A DNA stretch of 64,000 bases from Syngnathus acus (taxonomy: Eukaryota; Chordata; Actinopteri; Syngnathiformes; Syngnathidae): positions 3,534,001 to 3,598,000 of the forward strand of contig NC_051099.1 of the NCBI RefSeq assembly GCF_901709675.1, in the 5' to 3' direction. The position numbers and the translations under genes are program-made. The notes under the pieces were generated by a model, which saw only the letters and a list, made by a program, of their open reading frames with translations, was not told the origin of the DNA and made no database searches. Positions 37,212 to 47,435 of this stretch are shown here, piece by piece. Positions within the stretch are counted from its first letter, which is position 1, and the number at the start of each line of letters is the position of its first letter.

Positions 37212-38083
37212 CCAATCCGTTGAGGGACCACCGCCACTTCCTCCCCAAGCAGAGACAGAAGGCGGGTCCATTTTTCTTTTTTTTTATACAAAACATTTGT
37301 AAGAAAGGAGCTGCCTGTGCTTACCTTATGACAAACTGTGGTGCTGCGGAGAACGTTCCGGTACATGGACCTTAGGCCGGATAGCAACAGAACGCTCAAA
37401 GAGCTTTCCAATTGCGCGAGCCGCCATTTATGGTGCCAATTTGTTTTTTGGCCAGACACCATGGCTTATTCTTGTCTTATGTGGAATGGGTAAACAAATA
37501 TTTATGATTGATTGAGTGGAAATAATTGTAAAAAAAAAATAAAAACATGATTTAATATTGTTTGTTCATATGTTAATCAGCTCACATTTCAGCCACCTAT
37601 CTTTTCAGGATAGTCGCGCATGTAAATGGGTTAATTCATGTCACACTACTTAAACACCGCTAGGTGGCAGCAAAGCCGCTTATCGCTTCCAAGGAGGCTC
37701 CATTAGTTTATTTGATGTGCATTAGACAGCACAGTGGTTAGAAGCCTCACTTGAGAGTGTTATTTTAACGGCATGGCGTGTGTGAGGGATGCCAGTGGGG
37801 GAAAAGTGCATTTGGAAATTTATGAACGTCACAATAAAGATCAGATGAAAAGAAGTCTTCAACGACCACACCTTCTGTCAGTGAGTGATATTCGTCCTCA
37901 GCCAATAAGATGCCAGAGCGCCCACACACACACACACACACGCATCACAAGCCTGAGTGCCTCAAGTTAAAAGTGATGCGCGCAGTTATCGTCTTGACAG
38001 TGCCGGGAAGTCAGCCGGCTTGCACGCACATCACGCGACTGCACGCTTGGACAACAATTGTGTCGTTTTTGTGTCTTGCTGAC
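37212..38083. other. alg5 3' UTR and spacer before frem2
   Basis: Contains the alg5 3' UTR and a (CA)n tract at about 37921-37941 just inside the longest possible frem2 reading frame. No independent gene is seen. Confidence 0.55.
37538..37543 (+). terminator. alg5 polyadenylation signal
   Basis: AATAAA about 330 bp after the alg5 stop, the first canonical signal downstream. Confidence 0.6.
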
Positions 38084-40002
38084 ATGTTGTGCGCGCTCCT
38101 CATCCTCTGCCTCTCAGCAGCACGCCTTGAGATTTACGCACACCCGCTGCGCTCCGAGTTCTCAGAGGATGCCATCCTGGTGGCCAACAACCGCATCCAC
38201 GTGCCGCTGGGCCGAAGCGTGTTCGTGGACCCGGTCAACGACCTGGTGGTACAGACACAGCCGGGTGACCGCTGCAGCGTGATGGTTCTGGAGGATGACC
38301 ACCTGGCCCAGCGTCCTGGTCGCCTCTCGCCTGGGAAGTTCCCATGCGACTTCGGCCCCAGGGATGTCATGTACACCCACTACGGGTCCAAGAGTGTGGC
38401 GCTAGACCGGGTGCGGCTGCAACTGCGCTATGATGAGCACGCCGAGACTCTCGTCATTCCCTTCGTGATAGAGGTGGAGGTGGTCTTTACGCAGATGGAG
38501 CTGCTCACTACAAACATGCCGCTCAGCGTAACCCACCTGAGGGGCACCAGTGAAGCCATAGACCGCGAGATCTTGGATTTCACTTACGACCGGGAGGTTT
38601 ACAAGTGCGGGGTGACGTTGGCGGGCGAGAGCAATCTGCCTCGCTATGGGCGACTCCGAGACGGCGGGAAACTGACCCGGACGATGGACTGCGACGAGTT
38701 AACACGGGCCGACATCCGCTACGAGCACACGTTCCAAGGGGCGTCGCCACCAAACCAGGACCACGTCCCCATGGTACTAGAGCTCCGGGATGGAGAAGGC
38801 AATTTGGTGAAACGGGAGCATTTCCACCTGACTATTCGAATTATTGGGGGCCAGGAGAACACCCCACCTAAGCCCAGCTTGGTGGCCATGATGACGATGG
38901 AGGTGAGTCAGTTCGCCATGACGGCGCTGATGCCCGAAGCGCTCGCTGCGGACGATGCCGAGTCAGACCCGAGGGAGTTGGTGTTCAACGTCACCTTGCC
39001 GCTGTCTTTAGAGGAGGGCTACATCGTCAGCACCGATGACCAGAACCTGCCCATCTCCTCCTTTTACCAGCAGGACCTGCAGGACCTCAAGATCGCCTAC
39101 AAGCCGCCCTCATTGGATGCCGAGAGAATCTTCCAGTTAGAGTTTGAAGTCCTGGACCCGGAGGGGGCTGCGTCGGACCCTTTTGCATTCATCATCGTAG
39201 TAAAACCCATGAACTCGCTGGCGCCGGTGGTGACCCACAACGCCGGTCAGCTGCTGTACGAGGGCCAGTCGCGCCCCCTGGTGACAGGTCACAACCTGGA
39301 GATCGGCGACGAGGACAACTTGGAGGCGGTGAGCATCACGGTAGTAGACGGATTGCACCATGGCGTCCTGCTGGTGCCGGGGGCCCGCGGGGACAGATTC
39401 TCAGCCGCCGACCTGGCCGCCGGCGCCGTGGTGTACCAGCATGACGGCAGTGACACGTACAGTGACAACGTGGTCTTTAAGATGACGGATGGCGAGCACC
39501 ACGTGGAGTTCCTCTTCCCCATCACCGTGGTGCCCATCGACGATGAGCCACCCGTCGTGAATGTCAACACCGGCCTGGTCCTATTCGAGCACCAGATGAT
39601 GTCCGTGTCGCCCCTCGCGCTCAGTGCCGCTGACATCGACTCCGAGGACTCCACCGTTAAATTTACCGTGGTCCCTCCGTTTTCCACCGTCGGCACTGTT
39701 CTATTGAGGCAGTCCGACGCGCCGGAGGATCCCTCCTCGTGGAAATTCAACTCAGCAGACGAGGTCTATGAGAAGGAGGTTCGGGAGTGGCTCCAGAAGG
39801 ATATTACAGATGGGAAGCTGTTCTACAAACACGTGGGGCCTCACAATATGGACCAGTTTGTCTTTACGGTGCAGGACGACAACGACCCTCCGAATGAATC
39901 GGGCCGAGCGACGTTTGTCATCCGGGCGGTGCCCGTCGACAATACCCATTGGGACTCTGAAGACCGCATAGCCAGCGATGACCGTGGACAGGTTCAGTCA
40001 AG
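38084..40002 (+). CDS. frem2: FREM2 N-terminal exon (partial, open reading frame)
   Basis: A single open exon of about 640 codons ending at a good GTGAGC donor. The start at 38084 was chosen because a hydrophobic signal (MLCALLILCLSAA) follows at once. In-frame ATGs at 37976 and 37910 are possible, but the latter reads through a CA microsatellite. Strong FREM2 landmarks: QPGDRCSVMVLEDDHLAQRP, FPCDFGPRDV, DRVRLQLRYD, VEVVFTQ, ENTPPKPSLVAMM, EGAASDPFAFIIVVKPMN, LYEGQSRPL, VVYQHDGSD and FLFPITVVPIDDEPP, covering the N-terminal domain and about the first three CSPG repeats. The last 20 or so residues after VPVDN do not resemble FREM2. In human the first exon continues for about another thousand residues. 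It could still be transcribed as a short secreted protein. Confidence 0.8.
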
Positions 40003-40849
40003 GTGAGCTCACCGCTACATTAGGCAAGGTTGGATGTACGAGTCACTCCCTAAGTGACTTTTTTGTTCTTACATCTGGTTGAGGTTTCTTTTGACCATTT
40101 CATTCTTCAAACCAATTCTTTTCCTGTTCACTCAATGTTGCTCAAGATGACTGCTGATAAAAAAAAAAATAAAAAAAAATCTTCAGAGGCACGGTTACAC
40201 TTTGATTTATTTATATATCCTTTTGTTCTTTTTTTGGATTTGGATGTGTCTGTCATCAGAAGCAATCAAACAGGAGCCATAAAAGGAGAGAATCTGCTTT
40301 AAAATAAAACAAATAATTATATTTAAAAAAAATGTTTTTATTAAATTATTAGAAATATTTATTTTCAAAATATGTCATGTATTTTTTCTAGGAAATAAAA
40401 AAAAGTAAAACAAGTAACTTTAATACAAGTAATATTTAAAAAAAAAAATAAAAAAAAGAAAAAAAAAATAGGGATGCTGCTGGCGGCGGCGTCTCGTCAC
40501 CGAAGTCATCGGGGTGAAAGCGACAACGTGCTACTGCTTATTCACCCGCGAGACTTTTCAATATTTCACCGGGTGACGTCTTGCAGTCTCCGAGCAGCGA
40601 AGAACGCCAAAAGTATTGGGACACTCACGGCCTTGACAGGAAGTGGACCATAATTTGGTCTCCAACTAAAACATTATTGTTGCCTTTCGGTCTGAACATG
40701 CAACAAACGGAATGAAGATTCCTGTAAGTTTGCCACATTTGCAATAAAAGCTCATCTTGCAATTCTCATTCCGGTCCAAAACAGCCTTGTAGGTGTCCCG
40801 ATACTTTTGTCTACATTGTGCACTATTTTCACTTTTGTTTTTGCTCTAG
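40003..40849. other. AT-rich spacer inside the frem2 remnant
   Basis: Sequence where most CSPG repeats would be expected. It holds A-rich and T-rich tracts (about 40160-40460) and no recognisable FREM2 coding sequence. Confidence 0.6.
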
Positions 40850-40942
40850 CCGATCTCGACGACCTGAACGTGTGCTTCGAGGACGCTACCTCCATCAAAG
40901 GCTTCAGCATGGAAACCAAGACCACTATGAATCCTCCAAAAG
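40850..40942 (+). pseudogene. frem2: frem2 relic exon, end of last CSPG repeat
   Basis: A 93-bp open stretch with a good acceptor (TTTTTGCTCTAG) and donor (GTGCAC). In phase 1 it begins ADLDDLNVCF, which fits the ADIDDMKICY of human FREM2 just before its Calx-beta region; later residues agree poorly. The upstream exon ends in phase 2, so direct splicing would read the wrong frame. Identification rests on a short match and collinear order. Confidence 0.5.
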
Positions 40943-41693
40943 GTGCACAGATTTTTTTTCTCCATTTGTCTGCTTTTGCAAATTTGCTCGTCGGAAATGT
41001 TGGGAAGCGCGTGCATGCCACCGTTTGCTTTTGACCCGTTCCTCCCCCCCCCAAGGGCCAGCCTCGTCTCGCTCATTAGCCCAAACGCCGCCGGAGTCCG
41101 CCGCTAGCAAACGAATCTTTGATACATGTGTTCCAAAAAAGTTGCCCGACGATGATAATTAAGCAAGTTCAAATCTAGCACATCATTTGACCTGCTCTCG
41201 CGCTTCCCAATCCTAAGGCTTCATCTTTCCATCCCGTCGTCGCACACCGAACATCAGCAGCAGGAATTCATCTTTTATTTTATTTGAGAAGCACCTTTCA
41301 TTTATATTTCATCACAAAAAGCGGTGACAAATTGAAACCTCATTTGCATCCCCCCTGCGTTCCCCTTTACGTATTCGGCAGTCTCTTGATAAAAACAAAA
41401 AACATAAATCTGCTGCGGCGCTTTTATGGCACGCGGCGGGGAATTTGGAAGCGTGTTAAGAATTGAACAGCAGAAATGTCAGCCTGCAGCATCACACTTG
41501 AACGCCTTTGGGGGTTGGCGTTCACACGTATACGCGCGCGCGCGGGTTCGCGCACCTGCGGGAACGTTTCCGTCCCCTTGAGTCGCGCTCGAGGTGCTAA
41601 CAAAACCTGAGCTTCCTTATAAACGCCTCAGTAAGTAGCTTGGGGGTGCTAGTGGGTTCACGCTTATTTTTAGTTTCCTTTAGGGTGCGCTCA

Positions 41694-41714
41694 CCCCCCC
41701 CCCCCCCCCCCCCC
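41694..41714. repeat. poly-C tract
   Basis: About 21 consecutive C residues in noncoding sequence between frem2 relics. A short alternating CG stretch lies at about 41530-41545. Both are mutation- and assembly-prone. Confidence 0.9.
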
Positions 41715-42310
41715 AGCAATTAAGGCACCCCCCCTCCTTCGGAAAAACAGCCAATGCGCGCAAAAACGTGTCGCTGAGGTTTTAGTTTCCTTGCTAATTA
41801 AGGACTTCAGTGTAGACGCTAATATTCACAAAATGCGCATCAATTCGTACGGGACATGTAGTCCGTACAATAAATTGAAATATTCAAAGTCTTCAAATAC
41901 GCTATATGTTGTCATAAAAATGTTTTGTTCAATACAAAGGCTTTTCGAAAACGCATCCAGGAAAAAATGCATTTGCATGCATTTTTGTGAACAAGGGAGG
42001 GGGAAAAAAAACAAGAGTGAAGAGATTAATTTTTGAAGCTCTAACATGATCAATTATGGATGTGTGCGTGCGTGTGTCAGCTACAAGCTTCCATTATGTA
42101 GAACAAACTTACGCTTGACCTGTCTGAAGGGTTGCATTGTGGGTAAAGAGAGAAAACCAAAAAAAAAAAAGCCAACGCAGACTTGAAATGTTGTCACAAG
42201 GTGAAAAGTTCAAGTGTGGCGGCGAGAAAGTACAAGCGAGTACACAAACACAACACACTTAAACACACACACAAACACTCAGTTTAATTTTTGACGTTGT
42301 CCCGGGTCAG

Positions 42311-42445
42311 GCGGCAACAAGCTGACGGGCCAGTGATTCGGCGTGGGCCGGATCTTGCTGGAGAAGGACTTCTACGTGGTGGACCAAGGCCACGGCGAGG
42401 ACGACGCCTCGGTGGAGGCGCCGCTGAGGTGGAGAAGCTCCTTTC
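42311..42445 (+). pseudogene. frem2: frem2 relic exon, start of Calx-beta region, with stop
   Basis: Preceded by an AG acceptor and read in phase 1, this gives GGNKLTGQ, then TGA at 42334-42336, then FGVGRILLEKDFYVVDQ and PLRWRSSF. Human FREM2 has GGGNKLTYQNF, ISFEKEYYLVNED and VLKRRGYLGETSF in the same order and near spacing. The in-frame stop marks it as dead. A GTAGGT donor follows at 42446. Confidence 0.65.
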
Positions 42446-42561
42446 GTAGGTCCGTAAAACCGACAAAAAAAATCTCATTTGTAGGCTCGCCGCCGTCTTT
42501 TGGAAGCCGGCTGACGGCCGTTTCGCCGTTTTAATTTGACTACTTCTTCTGTTCCTTCCAG

Positions 42562-42605
42562 GTATCGGTACTTCTATCAGGACTTCTGGGGCAAGATATG
42601 GCTGA
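42562..42605 (+). pseudogene. frem2: frem2 relic exon, Calx-beta continuation, with stop
   Basis: After a clean TTCCTTCCAG acceptor, joining in phase to the previous relic gives SSF-R-IGTSIRTSG, comparable to TSFISIGTRDRTA of human FREM2, then a TGA at 42603-42605. The match is short; order and phase support it. Confidence 0.45.
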
Positions 42606-43891
42606 TCCAAAGTGTTTCCCAACTCAGCCAAAAACTTTTGTCTCTGTAGTTTTACACATTGAAGCACATCAGGCAGTAAGAAAGAGCCAAGGATCGTTTG
42701 ACACTTGGAGATGCTTATTAATTGAAAACAACACGCCGTCAAAGTCACTACGTTTCGGGCCGAGGCGAAGATGTCGCTGCCCCCCCGGACATACTTTTGC
42801 CTCCAAAGCGGGAGCCTGGCTCGGAGTTTTCGCCACGATCTTCACAGGCCAGCAAGTAATGAAGTCAGGGGGGAGACCAAGTCGGATGATGAGAGCAACC
42901 GCGTGTCAATGCGATGCAACATCAGCTCGCTTCATGGCTCCAAAAAAAAAAAACCCTCCAAAACATTCCAGTCAAGAGAGAAAGAAAAGATGAAGCACGC
43001 CAGGCTTGCTGTTAAGTTGAAAACGTTTGAACCCTGTATCAAAAATGCTCCAAGCGCAGATGAAAAGAAAGAAAGAAAAAAAAGCTAACGATGAGCGATA
43101 ACATGGAGGCTGAGGGAGACAACATAATAGCGGCTGGTCAATTGAAAGAACATCAGGTCGGGGGCGGGGGTTCGTAGCCAAGAGCCATGACCGTGTCTAA
43201 CCCTGAATGCCAATTAAGGTTGTTGTTTTTTCCCCAGCAATTAAAGCTGTCATTTTTGAAAGAGCGAAGGGTATTTTTTCAAGATGAAAAATCGTACAAG
43301 ATGAAAGATTGGATTAACTAAAAGCTCTCTTCCGACGGTGGTGACATTGTGAGCGAACGTGCCTCCCCTCATGAAAAATTGAAAGTGACAGTGCTCTTTT
43401 CCTCACCGAGGTGAACTTGACCCACTTGGCTAAAAAGCAGCGCCACTGTTGTTGCACGGGCGCGTGCATCCAGCAGTCAAGCCCGGAATAATTGTAGCAA
43501 TAATTTCTGGCTTGACTGTACAATATATAACTTAAACTGTTAGCGTTCCTAATTATTTGTCTGATTACGGAGAGGATTCATTTGCATATGTGTATATTCT
43601 GTCACTCCCATTCAGACAAATCCGAGCTGTGATTTGATGACGTCATAGCCACGCACGCTCCCCATGCACAAGAAAGTCACAATCAAACGTGAGATTCACT
43701 TTACGGTTTTGTATGATTTTTTAAAGGTATTCAACGGAGTAAACAATCATTAAATAATATTTGAAAGCTTCAAATGTGTTTTTTTAACGCGACTTTTGCC
43801 TGTTATTTGGCCACACCCACCCGGCTTTTGATTGGCCGAGAAGACGGATGACGCCCCGGCATCGTTTGCAGTCTCTTCCGGCTTCCGGGGC
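42606..43891. other. spacer between frem2 remnant and foldback element
   Basis: No coding exon with family resemblance and no RNA gene. Reading frames are short and A-rich. The remaining frem2 exons would be expected here but are not recognisable. Confidence 0.5.
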
Positions 43892-44330
43892 TTCCGGTGC
43901 TGGTTGTGTACCTGCGTGAACCTGGCCCCCCACCCCACGCAAAATTTAAACAAAATAGTCGGTTTCGTTTGTGCAGCAAAAATTTTCGTTTGTGCTGCTA
44001 TGGTTTTTTAGTTATGAACAAACGAAAATTTTTGCTGCACAAACCAGCACAAACGAACGGTACCATTTTGGGTCCATTTTGAGCAGATGGGGGGCTGGGT
44101 GAACTCTGGATGACCTATAAAATAATCGTTCATAACTAAAAAAACATAGCAGCACAAACGAAAATGTTTGCTGCACAAACCAGCACAAACGAAACAGACT
44201 ATTTTGCTTAAATTTTGCGTGAGGTGGGGGGCCAGCTTCACGCAAGTGCAGCACCGGAAACCTGCGTGAAGCTGCCCCCCCCACCCCACGCAAAATTTAA
44301 GCAAAATAGTCTGTTCCGGTGCTGCTTGTG
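43892..44330. mobile_element. nested foldback (inverted-repeat) element, MITE-like
   Basis: The left arm, about 43893-44018, reappears as its reverse complement at about 44128-44258, roughly 130 bp each with few mismatches. A third, direct copy of the left arm's outer half follows at about 44260-44313. A smaller palindrome (GTTTGTGCAGCAAA against TTTGCTGCACAAAC) lies inside the arms. TTCCGGTGCTG plus TTGTGT occurs at both outer edges (43892 and 44314), possibly a duplicated target or an arm end. No transposase is present, so it would be non-autonomous. Family not identified. Confidence 0.7.
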
Positions 44331-44416
44331 TTTGTGTACGTTGCTGCTCCGCCGCGCTGTTGCTTGGTCGTCCTGTACGAACGAGTGAGCGAGCGTACGA
44401 ACGACGGACCTAAAAC

Positions 44417-46572
44417 ATGGCCGCGTCGTCCAGCGACGACGTGAGGAAGGAGCTGACCTGCGCCATTTGCCTGGACTTTTTCAAAGACCCGGTCATTCTC
44501 AAGTGCGGACACAATTTCTGCCGTGTCTGCATCTCCATGCACTGGGACCAAAATGGCTTCGACTACAGCTACCAGTGCCCGCAGTGTCGAACGGTAAATG
44601 CTTTGGTTTTTAATTGGCGTGGTAAATCGGCTGTTAGGTCGTTGCGTCGAGCTTTGAATTTTGTATCCGTGCTCTCTACCATGTGCTAGCTGGCGTTCTT
44701 TAAAGCTAGCATCATCAAAGAGATTCCTTCCTTTGTTACGTGTTTTTGTTTTTTGGGAGGGGGGGGGGGGCAACTTCATTCATACAATTCCCCAAGTAGA
44801 TAATCAAACATTTGTTGCACTTCTTCTAAATGTTCCCTTCAGGTGTTCACCAAGAGGACTTTCACTAAGAACTACCTGGTACAGAACCTAGTAGCCAAGA
44901 TGGACAGCTTGGATTGCTTGGGTTCGAACCCAAGTCAGAGCCCTGCCAAGGTGAAAGACGAGTGCGAGCTGCACGGCGAGGAGCTCAGGTTGTTCTGCCA
45001 CGAGGACAACAAGCGCATCTGCATGGCGTGTTGTGAGTCACGCGCGCACAGGTGAAATGTTACCCCACAGACGCGGGACTGAAATCTTGGTCACGGGAAG
45101 CTTGATGACCATTTTGTATTTTAGGTATCACAAGATTTGTCCAGTCTCAGAGGTTGTGGATAATTTGAAGGTACATTTTCCTCTATTTTCGAGTGATGTA
45201 ATCTCTACAGTCCGTTATTTTGTGATGCCTTTTTTTTTTTTTTGTTGAAGTCAACTTTTTTTGTTTTAGGGGGAGTTGAGAAAGCGTCTGAGGGATCTCA
45301 ACATTTACAAGGCGGACTGCGTCAAAGTCATGACCACCGACGAGCGCACCAAAAACGACATCAGGGTACGCCACGCCGAGCGTCTTCTCCGTGTGTCGGC
45401 GTTGAAACGTGTCCGCGTGCATCCTTCAGATGAAGAAGCAGCGCCTGAAGGAGAAGGTGGAGGCGGACGTGGGTGCTCTGGTTCAGTTCCTGCTGGACGA
45501 GCGTGACACGCTGCTGGACAACCTGGACGCCGAGGAGGCGGCGGCCGTGGCGTCGGTGGACGACAATCTGGAGAGCATCGGCGCTCAGGCGGCCGACGCG
45601 ACGAAGCACATCGCCGACATCAACCAGCTCCTCAACGGCGACGGCGGCTTCCAGGTCAGCTCCGCTCGCATTCGCTCGTGCGCGCCACGTTACATTTTTA
45701 ACATCAAGTGCTTTTGTGTCCGTCTGCCTTCAGAGCCTGGTGGACACCTTCAATAAGTAAGTTTTTCCCATCTACCTTCTCCACCATCCTCCCGTTTTCT
45801 GACATGCTCACCATGTTGGATTTATTGTCATTGTGCGGGTGTACGTCAGAGCGTTGCACCAAACGTACGACGAGGCGAAGCCTGCCGACAGTCCCGCCGA
45901 GTTCCCCGACTTCCCTGGACCTTTCCAGCTCATCATGTGGAAGAAGATGATGCACGTTCTGCACACCAGTAAGTCACGGCACTCGACACCCCCCCCCCAA
46001 ACCGGTTTCCATTTGTGACGAAAGCCCGTCCTGCACGCCCAGTGCCCCAGAACCTGACGCTGGACCCGGACACGGCGCACCCCAACCTCCTGATCTCGGA
46101 CTTCGACACCAAGGTGGAGGAGCTGCGCAATCGCGGGCAGGAGCCCGACCTGCCGGTGCGCTTCACGCGCTTTTGCGGCGTGCTGGCCACGGCCCAGTAC
46201 TCCGGCGGGCAGCACTACTGGGAAGTGGACGTGCGCGACAAGGGCGTGTGGTACCTGGGCGTCACCACCGAGGGCAGCAACCGCAAGGGCTTCGTCAGCC
46301 TCACGCCCTCGGCCGGCTACTGGAGCCTGTGCCTGCAGGACCGGCTCTACGCCAACGGGGAGGACGGCCGTGTCCCCGTGGCCGACTACTGGAACTCGCC
46401 GCGCGTAGGCGTCTACCTGGACTACGACCGCGGGCGCCTCAGTTTCTACGACGCCGTCACCATGAAGCGCCTCTACATGTTCGACACCTGCTTCGTAGAG
46501 CCCGTCTATCCCTTCTTCAGCCCCGGCAAGAACGACCCGGGCAGCCGCCTCTGCATCTGCCACTACTACTGA
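44417..46572 (+). CDS. TRIM-family E3 ubiquitin ligase (RING, B-box, coiled coil, PRY-SPRY)
   Basis: Predicted cytosolic ubiquitin ligase. Exons: 44417-44593, 44843-45051, 45125-45170, 45270-45365, 45430-45654, 45734-45756, 45850-45968, 46043-46572; 474 aa. The RING finger spans residues about 15-57 (CAICLDFFKDPVILKCGHNF then CRVC and CPQC). The B-box 2 (CELHGEELRLFCHEDNKRIC, HRYHKICP) runs about 95-135, a coiled coil lies at about 140-245, and a PRY-SPRY domain covers the last 175 residues (LTLDPDTAHPNL, GGQHYWEVDV, VGVYLDYDRGRLSFYDA, YPFFSPG). This is the class IV TRIM layout shared by TRIM39, TRIM69 and the large fish TRIM expansions; I cannot name the orthologue. Such genes often act in innate immunity. 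A foldback element ends about 90 bp upstream and may form part of the promoter or 5' UTR. Confidence 0.92.
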
Positions 46573-47435
46573 CCAACGGCCGCCGCCGGCATCCCGATCT
46601 CAAACGGCAAAGACCACTTTGATGTGGACCCGACTTAACGGGTCGCACGCTTTAATGTGAAAATCTTTGAATACTTAACATTTCCCATTTCATTGTGACT
46701 TTTTAAACAAACTCATTTTCACATTTGATTTGTTTTTTACAAAGTATTACCACTAAGCCAGTATCTTTTTTTGTCAATTTATGATGTGCCATTTTTCCCC
46801 TTAGTTTTTTTTTTTCTTACACATTAGATTTTCCCCCAAAGCCACATTGAGTTTTGTCAATTTATGATGTGCTATTTTTCCCTTAGTTTTTTTTTTTTTA
46901 ACATTCGATTTTTCCCACATTGAGTGCTCACACAATGAGTCATTTTTGTTACTTTTAAAGGTCCAAATGTGTGTGTGTGTGTGTGTATAAATGCTATTTT
47001 ACTTGAAGTGTGCTTTTTTCCAGTTGCCTCCGTGCAATATAACGTGCAACATATACTGTGATGATCTCTGTTGTAAGTTAACGTTACGGACTCAACAGGA
47101 TTAAAGAAATGAAAGAAAAACATGTTTTTCCTCCATATTTCCATCCATCCATTACAATCAAGCTTTATTGGTCAGGATCGGCAAAACGCAAACTTGAGGA
47201 ATAATACTAAGGGAATAATACAGCGATGCTTATAACAATATTATGATAACGTAAAAAAAAAAAAAACGTGAGCGTATTGATTTAACAGCAAAATTATATA
47301 AAATATTCAACTAAAATATATTTAGTTCAATATTATATTAAGTTAAATAAAACAAAGGGACTTCCGGTCCGCCAGGAGGCGCCCGCCCAAATTAACGTAG
47401 CGTAGAAGAAGAATCGGAAGCGGAAGAGTTCCAAA
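46573..47435. other. TRIM 3' flank and taf9 5' flank
   Basis: T-rich 3' UTR-like sequence with a two-copy tandem repeat and a TG tract (about 46969-46986). No other gene seen. Confidence 0.55.
46773..46925. repeat. 83-bp tandem duplication
   Basis: GTCAATTTATGATGTGC begins at 46773 and again at 46856, each followed by TTTTTCCC, a T run, an ATTAGATTTT/ATTCGATTTT block and CACATTGAG. Two copies with minor differences. Confidence 0.85.

Larger units (their letters stand above)
38084..42605 (+). pseudogene. frem2: Truncated frem2 locus: open 5' exon plus three decayed exon relics
   Basis: FREM2 is a roughly 3,100-residue basement-membrane protein of the Fraser complex: N-terminal domain, 12 CSPG repeats, Calx-beta domains, one membrane segment. 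Here only the first part remains as an open exon (38084-40002). The next eight or so CSPG repeats are absent. Relics of later parts lie in the right order: end of the last CSPG repeat (40850-40942), start of the Calx-beta region (42311-42445) and its continuation (42562-42605). The last two carry in-frame TGA codons. Nothing of the remaining Calx-beta, membrane or cytoplasmic parts is seen before the TRIM gene at 44417. Position beside alg5 agrees with human 13q13. A second intact frem2 elsewhere in the genome is expected but cannot be seen. Confidence 0.75.

Noticed and set aside
42334-42336. TGA in the frem2 relic as a selenocysteine codon
   Set aside because: FREM2 is not a selenoprotein, the matching human residue is not cysteine, and the surrounding exon is also decayed and followed by another stop.
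43897-44304. Several short frames upstream of the TRIM gene, some nearly identical on both strands
   Set aside because: Their similarity comes from the inverted-repeat arms; they have no start context or domain.
45808-46563. 251-codon minus-strand frame
   Set aside because: It is the shadow of the GC-rich PRY-SPRY exon of the TRIM gene.
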